From: Rhytidiadelphus loreus
Lineage: Eukaryota; Streptophyta; Bryopsida; Hypnales; Hylocomiaceae
NCBI GenBank assembly: GCA_947034895.1
Contig: OX344764.1
Coordinates: forward strand, 74,133,348 to 74,197,347
Direction: 5' to 3'
DNA: 64,000 nucleotides
The notes below the pieces were generated by a model. It saw only the letters and a list, made by a program, of their open reading frames with translations. It did not search any database and was not told the origin of the DNA. A program made the position numbers and the translations under genes. The first letter of the stretch is position 1. Each line of letters opens with the position of its first letter. Positions 21,301-31,640 of the stretch are shown here, piece by piece.

Positions 21301-21540
21301 CATCTTGTGCTCTCACCTTCTCCTAGTGCCAAGGGTTTGTCGTGTTACATCGAGATTCTAGTGACAGCTATGGCAGAGGCTCCATCACCCATTCGTATTG
21401 CCAAACATCCTTCATACAATGTTGCTGTTAGAAAGTTTTTAGACCTTGAGGCTAAGGTTGAGACATCAGGACTTATATGCAGTGATAGTAGTGAAGGCAG
21501 TGATCATTCTTCTCCCATATGTGGTATTGGGTCAAATTGA
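15357..21540 (+). pseudogene. ParB-like / N4-N6-type DNA methyltransferase-like cargo gene (13 exons, damaged copy)
   Basis: Exons inferred from splice sites and phase: 15357-15500, 17074-17166, 17315-17900, 18033-18231, 18322-18516, 18617-18814, 18986-19221, 19349-20009, 20122-20472, 20586-20865, 20968-21181 and 21285-21540. The 17315-17900 block may be two exons, giving 13. The undamaged product would be about 1,137 aa. Near residue 225, MFFVWDGNHRLAAWYDYI matches the DGxHRxxA motif of ParB/Srx-like domains. The middle is Lys/Glu/Ser-rich (KKGRKPREKKITKK). Near residue 796, YFDLIVANIPDGLP sits where the [DNS]PP[YFW] catalytic motif belongs. Near residue 975, KPGDVVLDCYASTG and GRHLVALESD match SAM-binding motif I of N4/N6 methyltransferases. 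Lesions: a frame change at 17400-17480, donor GC at 18815, acceptor AA at 20584-20585 and TAG at 20766-20768. Methyltransferase ancestry is likely; activity is unproven. Confidence 0.68.
15541..16950 (+). repeat. Array of 13 tandem units of about 116 bp, each with a CACCTCGT/ACGAGGTG palindrome
   Basis: The palindrome CACCTCGTCAACGAGGTG (8-bp arms, 2-nt centre) or a close variant starts at 15549, 15661, 15780, 15896, 16013, 16127, 16241, 16367, 16471, 16585, 16699, 16815 and 16931. Spacing is 104-126 bp. Between palindromes each unit repeats GATAATTTCAGATTCTTTAG, AACTAGTCAAAGCTTGCTTG and CTGATTTTACTTGTAGAAGA with drift. The palindrome is better conserved than the rest of the unit; the outermost copies carry most variants (GCCTCGTTAACGAGGC at the first). 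The array fills intron 1 of the cargo gene. It could bind a dimeric protein or form RNA or DNA hairpins. Confidence 0.9.
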
Positions 21541-22797
21541 TTTTGTTCTAAACACTATTGTTGTTACTTGGTTTTATAATATGATGTAGTGAGACTAAAA
21601 GGGCCACTACATTCTTGCACCTTATCACATTCTCGAGTTATTTTGCATTCTTGTGATTCTAAGTGTGGTGATAAACGTCATCTTTGTTCTAAAAGAGAGT
21701 CCCCCATTTTAAAAGACTTCTTCATTTTAGATGTAAATTATTAGAAATATTTGTAGCATTACAAGAGAATTGGCCTCTCTAAGAGATTGTTTCAACCTAT
21801 TCCTAATTATGTTCTCACAACAGCAAGGTTGCTGTCTAACCCAAAATTTAAAATTTTTTAAAAAATTAAAAAAAAAAAAATTTGCCTTTGAAATATGAGA
21901 ATAAGGGAGGGGGAAAAAAGTTTAATGACATGGTCGTCACCCAACCACATCAACTCTACTACCAAAACAGCACTACAATACTACAGTAAGTTCTCTAACT
22001 GTTGAAAACTCACAGTCTCCTAAAGAGGTCAAATCTCCCCTAATGATAAAATTATTTCTTGCAATTAGCAACATTTTTTTTTTTTAAATTTGGTTTTATT
22101 TAAAATAAAATAAGTAGTAAACAAATGATGGTATTATATAATGTAATAAATGTTGGAATTAACATAGAAATAAATTTGGTGAATCTCAATTATAATGCTT
22201 AAAAGTAATTATAAATTTTGATTAGAAATGGTACCTCCCTTGAAATAATGTTATAACATTATGTAAACATAGATCCCTAGTTTCCAAAAAAACACCCAAA
22301 ACTTTAGATCTTGAATACTTTATAATTGTCCTTTAGCCTATAGAGTTATTTTATAATCTCACCCATCAATCTTTCAAACCTTTTTTTATCCAATGCGATG
22401 AACAACACATATATTTCATCCAAAAAATCCAAATATAAAAAATTTCATCCAACTCTGTTCATCTCCATTCATCTCCATTCATCTCCATTCATCTCCATTC
22501 ATCTCCATTCATCTCCATTCATCTCCATTCATCGTCATTCATCTTCATTCATCTTCATTCATCCCCAATTCTCCATTCATCCCCAATTCTCCATTCATCC
22601 TCATTAGGCACTTCTATAGCCATATATTTTTATTCAAAACCATTGACATAGGCATATTATGGTGAAAACTTGGAAAAATTTTACAAGTTTAAAAAAAAAA
22701 TTCAATGCTCAATGCTCAACTCTCAATGCTCAACGTTCAACGCTCAATGCTCAACGCTCAACGCTCGTTGCTCCCCGCTCACATGGTAGCAACCCTG
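21541..22797. repeat. MULE copy 1 right subterminal and terminal region
   Basis: Downstream of the cargo stop lies AT-rich noncoding DNA. A CATTCATCTC-type repeat follows at about 22450-22605. A 7-bp iteration (AATGCTC/AACGCTC, read inverted as GAGCRTT) runs from 22702 to 22768 and abuts the terminal core at 22770-22789. The element ends CAACCCTG at 22797. No gene is seen in the stretch. Confidence 0.75.
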
Positions 22798-25510
22798 GGC
22801 TGATGAGCACACCTTCGGTTGGAGGCATTTTATATTTTATAATGTTCAAAGACGATTGCTCTAGGTTTAGAGTCATCGAGTGCTTGCAGAACAAGAAGGA
22901 TACACTTGTTACATTCAAACGTTTTGTTGCACAGCTCCGGCGAGACACAAGCAATACCGTGAAGATCATCAGAAGTGATCGAGGTACAGAGTACAGTGAC
23001 AAAGTTTTCGCCAAATACCTTGAGGATCAAGAAATCAAACAAGAGTTGACCACATCATACACCCCCGAACAGAATGGCGCTTCAAAACGTGACATTCGCA
23101 AGATCATGGAGGCTATGCATAGTATACTTCACTCCTCCAATGTCCACATCCGTTTCTGGGGGGAAGCAGCCCACACTATTGTTTATAATTTGAATTGTAC
23201 TTCAACCAGAACCATTGAAGGACTAATCCCATTCGAAGTTTGGTACAAGGAGAAACCATTTGTTTCACATATACACATTTCTGGGACTACTACATATATA
23301 TACATAATACATCCCCAAAGAGCTTCGCCGCAAATTCACACCAAAAAGCAGAAAGGGCATCTTTATAGGATATTCAGTGACGAGTAAAGCCTACAGAGTC
23401 TGGAACAATGAGCTCAAACAAATAGACAAGAGCCGTGACGTTTTATTCAATGAAGTTATCATGGAAGAATACACAAGTACCGATGAAGCCTACCCATGGC
23501 TCAATGTTGAAGGTGAGACTACACCAACAATACATATAACTAGGGATGCTCCACGTTTTCTACGTGCCTTGATTTTTTTACCAGTGATCCTACAAGCACG
23601 CCCCTAAGAACCTACTCAACTAGCTCCGGTAGTGCTAGACGCTTTTGACTCCAGTCCACCTAATCTCGTCTTTGACGACACTACTAATGACTTCAATGAT
23701 GTTGATACCACTCCAACAACTACTGATGATGTTAGTGAGGATGTCTACCCATTTAATGACCCCTCATCAGATCTCCCCAGTGAGGCAGAACTAGCTAGAC
23801 CAATGGGAGCAATCTTCACAGTAGAATCTCTAGAAACAACAGGACCACGCATCATAGACATTGAACTAGTGGGAGATGTCCGATTGAATGTAGATGATGC
23901 GTCCAACACTCGGGTCCCATGCACAACGAACCCATCCATCCGTTTAGACAAATGGATCTATCCAGTTGACTAAAACTCCTATGCTTGTGTGGCTCGCATA
24001 TAGTTACCCGAAGAACCTGACACTTATGAGGAGGTGATGGCTTCTCCTGAAAAAGAGCACTAGCTGAACGTGATGCGTGAGGAGTATGAGTCACTCATAC
24101 AGAACGACACTTAGACACTCAAAGAAATCTCCAAAGAAAGCAATTTGGTGAAATGTAGGTGAGTGTTCAAATTAAAGTTGGCAGCAGATGGCTCTATAAG
24201 TCACTACAAGGCCCGTTTAGTTGCCAAAGGCTTCACGCAAAGGAAAAGTATTGACTATGAGGAGACCTTCGACCCGTGGTCAAATTTGACTTTGTTCACA
24301 CAAATCTATCCATTGCAACTGCAAAGGACCTTAATCTCACACAATTTGATGTGTGCACTACCTACCTCAACAAACTACTACATGAACTTATTTATATGCA
24401 ACAACCCATTGGATTTGAGATTGGCCATCCTGCAAATTGTTGCCTTGTTTGCCGTCTGAACAAAGCCTTATATGGCTTAAAGCAGAGTGCTAGAGTGTGG
24501 AACTGCAAGTTCATTCATTTCTTACAAGCCTACGACTTAATAGTCTCATGTGCCGACTATTGCATCTATGTAAACAAGACCAATGCCAAGCTTATCTTGT
24601 ACATTTGGATAGACGACAGCATGATATGCAATACTTTTAACGACAACATTGAAGAAATCCTCAACTACATGGGCAAAGATTTTCAAATCACACAAGGTTT
24701 AGCAAAGATCTACGTAGGTCTCCACATCACCAAGGATCGTGATCAAGGCCTCATCCACATTGACCAATGCTAGTACTTTAAAAGAGTTTTACAACATTTT
24801 GGCCACGAAGATTGCCACAACAAGGCAATATCGTCGGATTCTACTAGCGCCACCCACATGCATTCATCTACACCGAATGACTTCCAGATAATTTTTCCTT
24901 ACAGAGAATGCATTGGATGTCTCCATTTTACACAGATTGGCACCCGCTTCGACATCAGCTATGTAGTGAGTAATATGTCCAGATTCAACAATTGTCCTAC
25001 GACAGCCCACGTCTCAAGCGTAAAGTACATCCTAAAGTATTTGAGAAGGACGCTTGACCACACGATTACATATAGACGTGGGCCAAACCCCAATTACCTC
25101 ACTGCCTCTTGTGACGCTGGTGATTACGACGATCGCAAATCTCAATCAAGATTCCTCCTCATACTCAACGGTGGCCCAGTTTCTTGGAACAATAGGAAAC
25201 AAACCTGCACAGCCTTTAGTACCATCAAGTCAAAATACATAGCAGCTAGTTAGCAACACAAGAAATACTTTGGATGTATCAACTCCTCCATAGCATCCAC
25301 TCCCTGCAGACAACACCAATACCATTATTCTATAACAACCAATTAGCGATTCGACTTGTCAAGAACCTTGTCTTCCATCAACGCACCAAACATATTGACA
25401 CAAAGTATCACAAGATTTGAGATGCGGAAGAAGCCGGTGACATCACTCTTACTTATATATGCACGGAAGACCAAGTAGTAGATGTTATGACAAAACCGCT
25501 GCCTTGAGAT
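22798..25510 (+). pseudogene. Copia pol relic, part 2: integrase, reverse transcriptase, RNase H
   Basis: Integrase resumes at STPSVGG with FKDDCSRFRVIECLQNKKDT and IIRSDRGTEYSD. The region that normally reads NGVAERKNR is NGASKRDIRK here, so the usual catalytic Glu is replaced. Reverse transcriptase follows ([20 protein letters not shown], then ALYGLKQSARVWN), with WIDD at the usual YVDD site and a frame change near 24275. RNase H shows SCDAGDYDDRKSQS and then SWNNRKQTCTAFSTIKSKY. The C-terminal tail ends near ICTEDQVVDVMTKPLP in a broken frame. Several stops interrupt the frame (for example near 23605, 24000 and 24773). It is a non-autonomous fossil. Confidence 0.85.
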
Positions 25511-25622
25511 CAATTTGAGCGATTACACACACTAGCTGGACTTCTTACCAGACTCAATGCCATATAGTCATTGTGCTGAGTGGGAGATGTTTTGGTAAGA
25601 TCATCATAGTGCCAAGTGGGAG

Positions 25623-25970
25623 TGTTGAATGTGGATAAACCACAATATTGGATGATTTACATTTGTGTACCAAAACACACCCCAGACTAGATCATGATGA
25701 GCTAGCGCATCATCAGTTTGAAAATGGAAGCTGAATCATCGAGACTCTTCTTGAAATACGTAGTACTAATTGATCTTCTCTCTCCAGCCTTGCACAGAGG
25801 GAGGGAATTAACTCCAACACTGTAGCTTAAGAAACTCTCTTTTATATGCATACGTCATGCTGAGCGAAGTATGAGCTCTTATAGTTCTTTATAGGCAATA
25901 TTTAGTATGCTCTAAAGTTAAGCATGGCTTCGAGAGATATGTAGGCAGGTATACTTTTTCACATCCAATA
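25623..25970 (+). repeat. Copia 3' LTR
   Basis: This 348-bp repeat begins TGTTGAATGTGGATAAACC, directly after a purine-rich tract (AAGTGGGAG). It ends TTCACATCCAATA, the near inverse of the 5' LTR start. It aligns with 4888-5220 with numerous substitutions, which indicates an old insertion. Confidence 0.82.
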
Positions 25971-27190
25971 TAATTACAACAAAGACCTTGAAGTCAAATT
26001 TAGCTGTCAAACTAAATTTATCCATTTATTTAATTGATATATAAAATTTTGTTATTTTATGCTAGTAAAAAAATTATTTTCTATTTATGTGGGGTTTCTT
26101 TCAAAAAAATTGATGGAAAAATCAAATTATTGTGATATTTTTAAATTAAAGGTAGAAATAAAATTATAGCAATTGTAATATATACATTAGAATAATATGG
26201 AATTTTTACCATAAATGAAGGTTAGAATGAAAAAATTAATTTTGTAATTCAAATTGAAAATCCATGTTAAAAGAAGAAAATATAAATGAAAAATCCAACA
26301 TATTGTGTTATTTGGATTTCAATAGATGAAGCTTGCAATTGCAATAATTCTTTGAATTTTTGAATTTTTTCAAAATTTCAAGATGAAAAGAAAGAGATCT
26401 TGTAAAACTTCATTTTTTTATAGTTTAAATCAAATACCAAAAATAATTATATTGAAAGTTACAATCAAGGTTCAGTTGACCAAGGTGCATCCTCTACTTA
26501 GATGTGTAGACATTTATATGAGAAGCACCCCATTCTTGATCAACACCCCCCTTCTATTTTAGCAATATAAGCCACTCTCTTTCTGTGCAAGAAGAGATGA
26601 ACAACTATAAATTATGGCACACTTCTTGGCGTAGTTGTGTCGCATTATGATTGGCTACAAGACCTTCAATATTGCAACCAACCCTTGGTCGAAAATAGGA
26701 AGGTCTATATAACCAATATGGGTCAAATAGAATCTGTGACTAAAAAAATTCATAGTAATTAAGGTGAAGGCACCTAAAAGCGTCCCTGGACCTATTCCTA
26801 TACCTTAGACTACCTCTTAATGTGTCCCAAAACTTTAGTCAATGTGTCCTTCAAATGCTTACCTCTGATTTGCTGACGCATTTGAAGGACACATACTTAA
26901 CTCTGATTTGTTAACTGTTGTTTTTTGCAAATATCGGTTTAGGGTCCACTATGTAACAGTTTAAGTGGTGTAGGGAGTTGATACTTTGAAAAATTGTAGA
27001 AATTACATACCATATCCGAAAAATCTAATTTTATTTTTGAATATTCATGATTTTCACTTGCTCATACTACAAAAATATTGTTTTTAGGAAAAAGTGTCTC
27101 CAACTATGCTGATTTGCGGTTTTGGGTGCTTCCACTTTATGTTTTGAGAAATAAAATTATGAAAAATTATGGAAACCTTCCGAACTCTAT
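25971..27190. other. AT-rich spacer with one small perfect hairpin
   Basis: No coding region is supported. A perfect 16-bp inverted repeat, TGTGTCCTTCAAATGC at 26843-26858 and its complement at 26878-26893, encloses a 19-nt loop. CTCTGATTTG is repeated at 26864-26873 and just after the right arm at about 26902-26911. The rest is simple AT-rich DNA. Confidence 0.5.
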
Positions 27191-28140
27191 TTCTGTACAC
27201 AGAAAAAAAATTCCACTTGAAGAAACCCACCCTCCCTTAGATCGGGGTGGATTGACCCCCTCGCTCGGCTTTACCAAGGGTGCAAGTAAAAAAAATGCCC
27301 CCTATTTTGGGTCGTTCTAAGGTATACTCTTGCCCTCACCGCAATAGCTAATTTGGGGTCTCTGATCACAAAAATGAATTCAAAATTTGCAAAAAAAATT
27401 CATGTGCAGAAAATAAATAATTCCAGGGTTTGTCCGCAGGGCCAAGCGAGGGGGTCACTTCTCCCTGGCCCCCCCAAGCATCCAGGCAACCTCAAGTTTG
27501 AGGGAGGGCTACTTCATCTTGGCCGTTCAGGTAGAGGGACAGTGGAGATGTCACTTAAACCCTATGGAGTGGAGCGAGTAGGGTTTAGGCCTAGAATGGA
27601 GCGCCGTTAGGCGCGGCGTTTTAGTAGTCCACAAAAAGGGTTTTAGGGGTTGATCAACCAAGTTTTTTGGATTTTATTGTTAAAAAAAGAAATTGTTGAA
27701 CATTTCCACTGTCCCTCCACCTGAACGGCCAAGATGAAGGGAGCCCTCCCTCAAACTCGAGGCTACCTGGAGACGAGGCTAGCCCCCTCCCTTAGATAGG
27801 GGTGGATTGACCCCCTCGCTCGCCCTTACCAAGGGTGCATGTAAAAAAAAAGCCCCCTATTTTGGGCCGTTCTAAGGTATATTCTTGACCTCACCAAGCT
27901 AATTTGGGGTCTTTGATCGCAAAAATGAATTAAAATTTTGCAAAAAAACTCATGTGCGGAAAATAAATAATTCCAGGGTTTGCCGAGCAAGGGGTCAGTT
28001 CACCCTGGCCCTTCTTTAGGGCCAGGGTGAATTGACCCCCTCATTGCCCCTCCAGGGCATACCCTAGAATTTTTTATTTGCAAGGCTTAAATTTTTTTTG
28101 AAATTCTGAATTCATATTTGCAATCCGAGGCCCCAAATTA
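27190..28140. repeat. Foldback / MITE-like repeat cluster upstream of SF3A2
   Basis: Two direct copies of a roughly 245-bp unit (about 27228-27472 and 27780-28010) share GGTGGATTGACCCCCTCGCT, TAAGGTAT and AATTCCAGGGTTTG. Between them a foldback has arms at about 27482-27545 and 27706-27772 (shared core CATCTTGGCCGTTCAGGT). A third, inverted relative follows to 28138, so 27903-28138 forms a palindrome centred near 28013 (GGCCCTTCTTTAGGGCC). These are nested or tandem hairpin elements of one family. No protein is supported; the GC-rich short frames are repeat translation. Confidence 0.7.
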
Positions 28141-28537
28141 TTGTAGGGAGATGCAAGAATTACCAAAAAATTGGCACAACGTAGGGGCTTTTTTTTTCAA
28201 ACCTAAGTTGACCGGTCCCTCCGCCTCCCTTAGGGGTGAAGTTATGTCCGCGCTGCTTCACTGTTTCACCTTCGGTAGTTGCCGCCACTCTCATGTGGTA
28301 GCATCGGACGCTTTCTCCTGCGGACCACCGCGACGCCGCCATCGCGTGTTCCCTTGTGTGACTATTATCTTCTTCGTCTCGTTTCTTTCTCGTGTTCCAA
28401 CTCGTGGTGTTTTTCTTGGTTGGGTTTCTTCGTGCTGAACATTTCTTCGCCGGGTTCCGTCACCGGGCCTAAATCTTGAATATTGATTGCTCTGCTCATC
28501 TAGTAGTGGCATCCTTCTTCCTCTACCGGTTTTTACC
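28141..28537 (+). promoter_or_regulatory. SF3A2 promoter and 5' leader region
   Basis: The short GC-richer stretch between the foldback cluster and the SF3A2 ATG contains pyrimidine-rich, TCT/CTT-type leader sequence (28360-28460), as is usual in plant housekeeping gene leaders. No TATA box is obvious. The promoter must be compact or overlap the foldback repeats. Confidence 0.4.
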
Positions 28538-31500
28538 ATGTCAGAATGGGGCAGCAAGCCCGGCAGTGGAGGTGCTGCCTCAGCTCAGAACGAGGCGATT
28601 GATCGACGAGAACGGCTTCGGCGCTTGGCGTTGGAGACTATCGATCTTGCGAAGGACCCTTATTTTATGCGAAACCATCTTGGAAGGTATGTTTCTCTGC
28701 CTCATTTCGAGAGTTTGAGTTTTCAAGAAGTGCTGACTTGACTTCTTAGGATGGCGGAATCCGAGGGGGTAAAAGTGCAACAGATTTAGGGTTCGAATTT
28801 GGGGTTAGTATTTTTAATCTCGGGTTCTGTTTGTTTATTTGGGATTGTGGGGCATTCGGAACCAGACGTCGTTTTTAATTTTAATTTTAGGGTTTAGCTT
28901 TGTATTTTTGCATGACATAGAGGTTTACGGAAGTTTAACCATTGAAGGAGACTTTTTACTCTGAACTTCCTATTTCTTGCTCCTCCTATTACGGCGTAGT
29001 CGATCTCGTAGTTTTTTCAGACCTCATTGTGGTGGAGCTATCGTGAGCAACTTCTAAATCTAAAGGCTTAATTAATTATTACGGTGCGCGATGACCATTC
29101 AAGCGATCGTCCATACTTTCACATAGTCACTGTAGACTTTTGGTTTAGTTCCATTTCCCTTTCGTTTAGCTTTAATTCGTGCTGCTTTGGATTTGGAAAC
29201 TAAATTCGAAACTAAATTCTTCTCTGAATGCAAGTCGTCGTCGATTTTTTGTGCAGCTATGAATGTAAGTTGTGCTTGACACTTCATAACAACGAAGGGA
29301 ATTACTTGGCTCACACTCAAGGCAAGCGGCATCAGACAAATTTGGCAAAACGTGCAGCTCGTGAAGCGAAAGATGCTCCTGCCCAGCCTCAGCCGAACAA
29401 GCGAAAAATTAATCCTCGCAAAACAGGTATTATAACAGCTATTGATTGATGGCTCCTTCATTTCATTACATTGGCTTATCAAGTGTCCTGAGTGCACTAT
29501 TTGTGATGTTCTCGTGCATTATATTTGCTTCAAGTAGAATACAAGTAAGATTGCGGATGAGTTTACTGACTTAATTAATCTGTTTTCAACAGTTAAAATT
29601 GGTCGCCCGGGATATAGAGTCACTAAGCAATTTGATCAAGAGACTAGACAGCGTTCCCTACTTTTTCAGGTAAAGTTTAAATCTTAGTTTATATTTATCC
29701 GATGTACATGTTATGGGAACTCGTTTTCGATAGCTCTTTCTTGAGGGCAGCTGTGCGTGCGGGGTTGCTGAATGTGACTTGGAACCAACTGATAGTCGTT
29801 TCGTTTCTGATAGATTGAGTACCCCGAAATTGAAGAGTACACCAAGCCTCGCCACCGATTCATGTCATCTTATGAACAGGTAATGCCCCGTATTTATTTA
29901 TCTGTGCGAATTTTTGGATTGAAACACGCAATACTGTAATGTAGCAATGTATTTTTTATTCTTATTATCGTGTTGTTTGTCTATAGAAACTAAAAAATTT
30001 TGCACCGTTGAATCCACTTCGTTTTTGAGAGCCTGTAGGGCTTGTTCGCGATTGCTTGGTTGGCTTTTACATTGGGGGATTAAAATTGGTCTTACAGTAC
30101 TACTTTCTTTTGGTTCTAATGAAAGAAGGCAATGGCTCAAACGCTTTTGTTCTTCGCTGCTGCAGAGGGTGCAAGGTTGGGACAAACGTTACCAGTATCT
30201 TTTATTTGCTGCTGAACCGTATGAAATCATTTCTTTCAAGGTCAGTATTACCAGTCTTTGTACTGTGACTTTCATAAACTAGGAATGAATGGCTCTTGCG
30301 TGGTCTTGGCTAGTATTTAATATGTATTTGATGCATGTATTTGTTGGAAATCTTGTATTTTATATAAAGTAACGTGCGCTCTAGCAGTATACATTCTAAC
30401 CATTCTAACCGGTGTAATTGCACCTCTTTGGAAGACCAAATAATCTGACAATTTGGAGTTGTTAAAATATTGACATTAGTATGTGGCATTACAGGGGTAT
30501 AGTGTAAATTCTTTTGCCCCTTAGATCTCACTTTTAGATCCTTTTCTCACTAATATCGTTCATATTATCACATTGTATTGGAACCGTCTGTATTGTATTA
30601 GTAAGAGGTATTGTGTTTTGTAATAGTTGAAAGTATTGAATACAAGAGAAATGATAATATCTCACGAAAGTAATCGCTCTTGAAGTGTTAATTTCCATCT
30701 GACTTTGGTGCATCTCTCCTCAGGTTCCCAGTACAGAAATAGACAAAGTTTCAAACAAATTCTTCACGCATTGGGATCCTGACACAAAAATGTTCACGGT
30801 GAGTAAGCGAAGTCTGTAGCACTTTCCTTGTGACGCAATGCCGGACTGATGTTGATCTGATGGATGGAGTGGGGTCAGACTGATCAATAGCTTGACCGTT
30901 AGTTGAATGTCAGTCCGGTCTGCCGATACATGGACAGTGCCCCTAAACAACATCAATGGTTTGTAACGATTACTGTTTCTGCTATATCTTATCCTTCTAA
31001 CATTAGCGTTGCATGATGAACTACTTGCCTTGCTTTGTGATAAAGTTCAGTTATGATGGTTGAAGTCAGTATTATGATGAAGATAACTGCTGTTGATTGA
31101 TTGCTTAGACCAATTGGAAGTTGGATGTTGTATTGGTATTATTTATCTGTTTGGATGGATGCATTTCCAAGGCTTTCATTCTGATCTTCAGGTTTTTTTC
31201 TGTTTTTTTCTCGTTATTTGCAGCTTCAGTTGTATTTCAAACCAAGACCCCCTGACCAGAAAGTTGGTCCACCTTCTGGTGCGAATGGCCCGGCGGCACC
31301 CCGTGGACCTCCTCCTCCTGGTAGGTCTCTTCCTCCACATCTTATGGGAGGACCTATGTCTGGTCGTCCTTCGATTGTAGGCCCGCCCCAACGTGGACCA
31401 CCTCCCATGGGAGGGCTTCTTCAACAACAGATGGGAGGACCCCCACCCCAGCAGAACGTTAATGTCCCTCATCCTATGATTCCCCCCCACATGGGTCGCG

Positions 31501-31640
31501 GAGGACCACCGCAGATGGGTGCTCTACAAATGGGTGGTGGCCCCCTTCTTGGGTTTACTTCTGGTCCCCGCCAAGGCATGCGAGGGCCTAATTTACCAAT
31601 GGGAGAGGCTCCACCGCTTCACTTTCTCATGCCACGGTAA
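28538..31640 (+). CDS. SF3A2: Splicing factor 3A subunit 2 (SF3A66/PRP11 homologue)
   Basis: Seven exons join in phase: 28538-28686, 29257-29426, 29593-29669, 29814-29879, 30166-30240, 30724-30798 and 31224-31640. They give a 342-aa protein; all introns are GT-AG. SF3A2 is part of the SF3a complex of U2 snRNP and helps form the pre-spliceosome in the nucleus. The N-terminus, EWGSKPGSGGAASAQNEAID, is near invariant in the family. A C2H2 zinc finger follows at residues 52-75 (C53, C56, H69, H75, in YECKLCLTLH and HTQGKRH). Next come the conserved KIGRPGYRVTKQ, YPEIEEYTKPRHRFMSSYEQ and GWDKRYQYLLFAAEPYE segments. The C-terminal third is rich in Pro, Gly and Met, as in other SF3A2 proteins. No lesion is visible, so the gene looks functional. 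Confidence 0.96.

Larger units (their letters stand above)
9072..22797. mobile_element. MULE copy 1 carrying a transposase gene and a ParB/methyltransferase cargo gene
   Basis: The 13,726-bp element has inverted ends that share a 20-bp core, CTACCATGTGAGCGGGGAGC, at 9080-9099 and, inverted, at 22770-22789. Each core is preceded by an 8-bp terminal octamer (CAACGACG left, CAGGGTTG right). It is flanked by a perfect 10-bp TSD, GGCTGATGAG, at 9062-9071 and 22798-22807. Removing the element plus one TSD restores the copia integrase reading through the junction (LCGLMSTPSVGG). A 9-11-bp TSD and a SWIM-containing DDE transposase are MULE hallmarks. The minus strand encodes the transposase (13946-10079); the plus strand encodes the cargo gene (15357-21540), transcribed divergently. 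Subterminal regions contain short iterated repeats. Confidence 0.88.
4888..25970 (+). mobile_element. Ty1/copia LTR retrotransposon, decayed and split by MULE copy 1
   Basis: Two similar LTRs (4888-about 5220 and 25623-25970) flank gag, zinc-knuckle, protease, integrase, reverse transcriptase and RNase H relics in copia order. Integrase lies before reverse transcriptase, which defines copia rather than gypsy. The 3' LTR is preceded by a purine run, AAGTGGGAG. The LTR termini are inverted (TGTTGGATGTGAA at the start, TTCACATCCAATA at the end). TAATT occurs at 4884-4888 and 25971-25975 and is a candidate TSD, although it overlaps the first LTR base. The element carries many in-frame stops and frameshifts, and its integrase is interrupted at 9072 by a MULE. 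Without the MULE it would be about 7.3 kb, including a 2-kb noncoding insert in gag. Confidence 0.85.

Noticed and set aside
15357..21540. Recent bacterial or viral gene transfer or contamination as the source of the methyltransferase-like gene
   Set aside because: The gene has at least 11 phase-consistent plant-type introns and the base composition of the surrounding transposon; an ancient transfer cannot be excluded but contamination can.
22398..22607. Open frame through the CATTCATCTC repeat
   Set aside because: Low-complexity repeat translation in MULE subterminal DNA.
9072..22797. hAT assignment for MULE copy 1, suggested by the CAGGGTTG right terminus
   Set aside because: The TSD is 10 bp rather than 8, and the transposase has a SWIM finger and MULE-type core without DUF659 or hAT dimerisation motifs.
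31188..31490. Long antisense frames opposite the last SF3A2 exon
   Set aside because: Mirror of the Pro/Gly-rich coding sequence; the sense exon is phase-matched and conserved.
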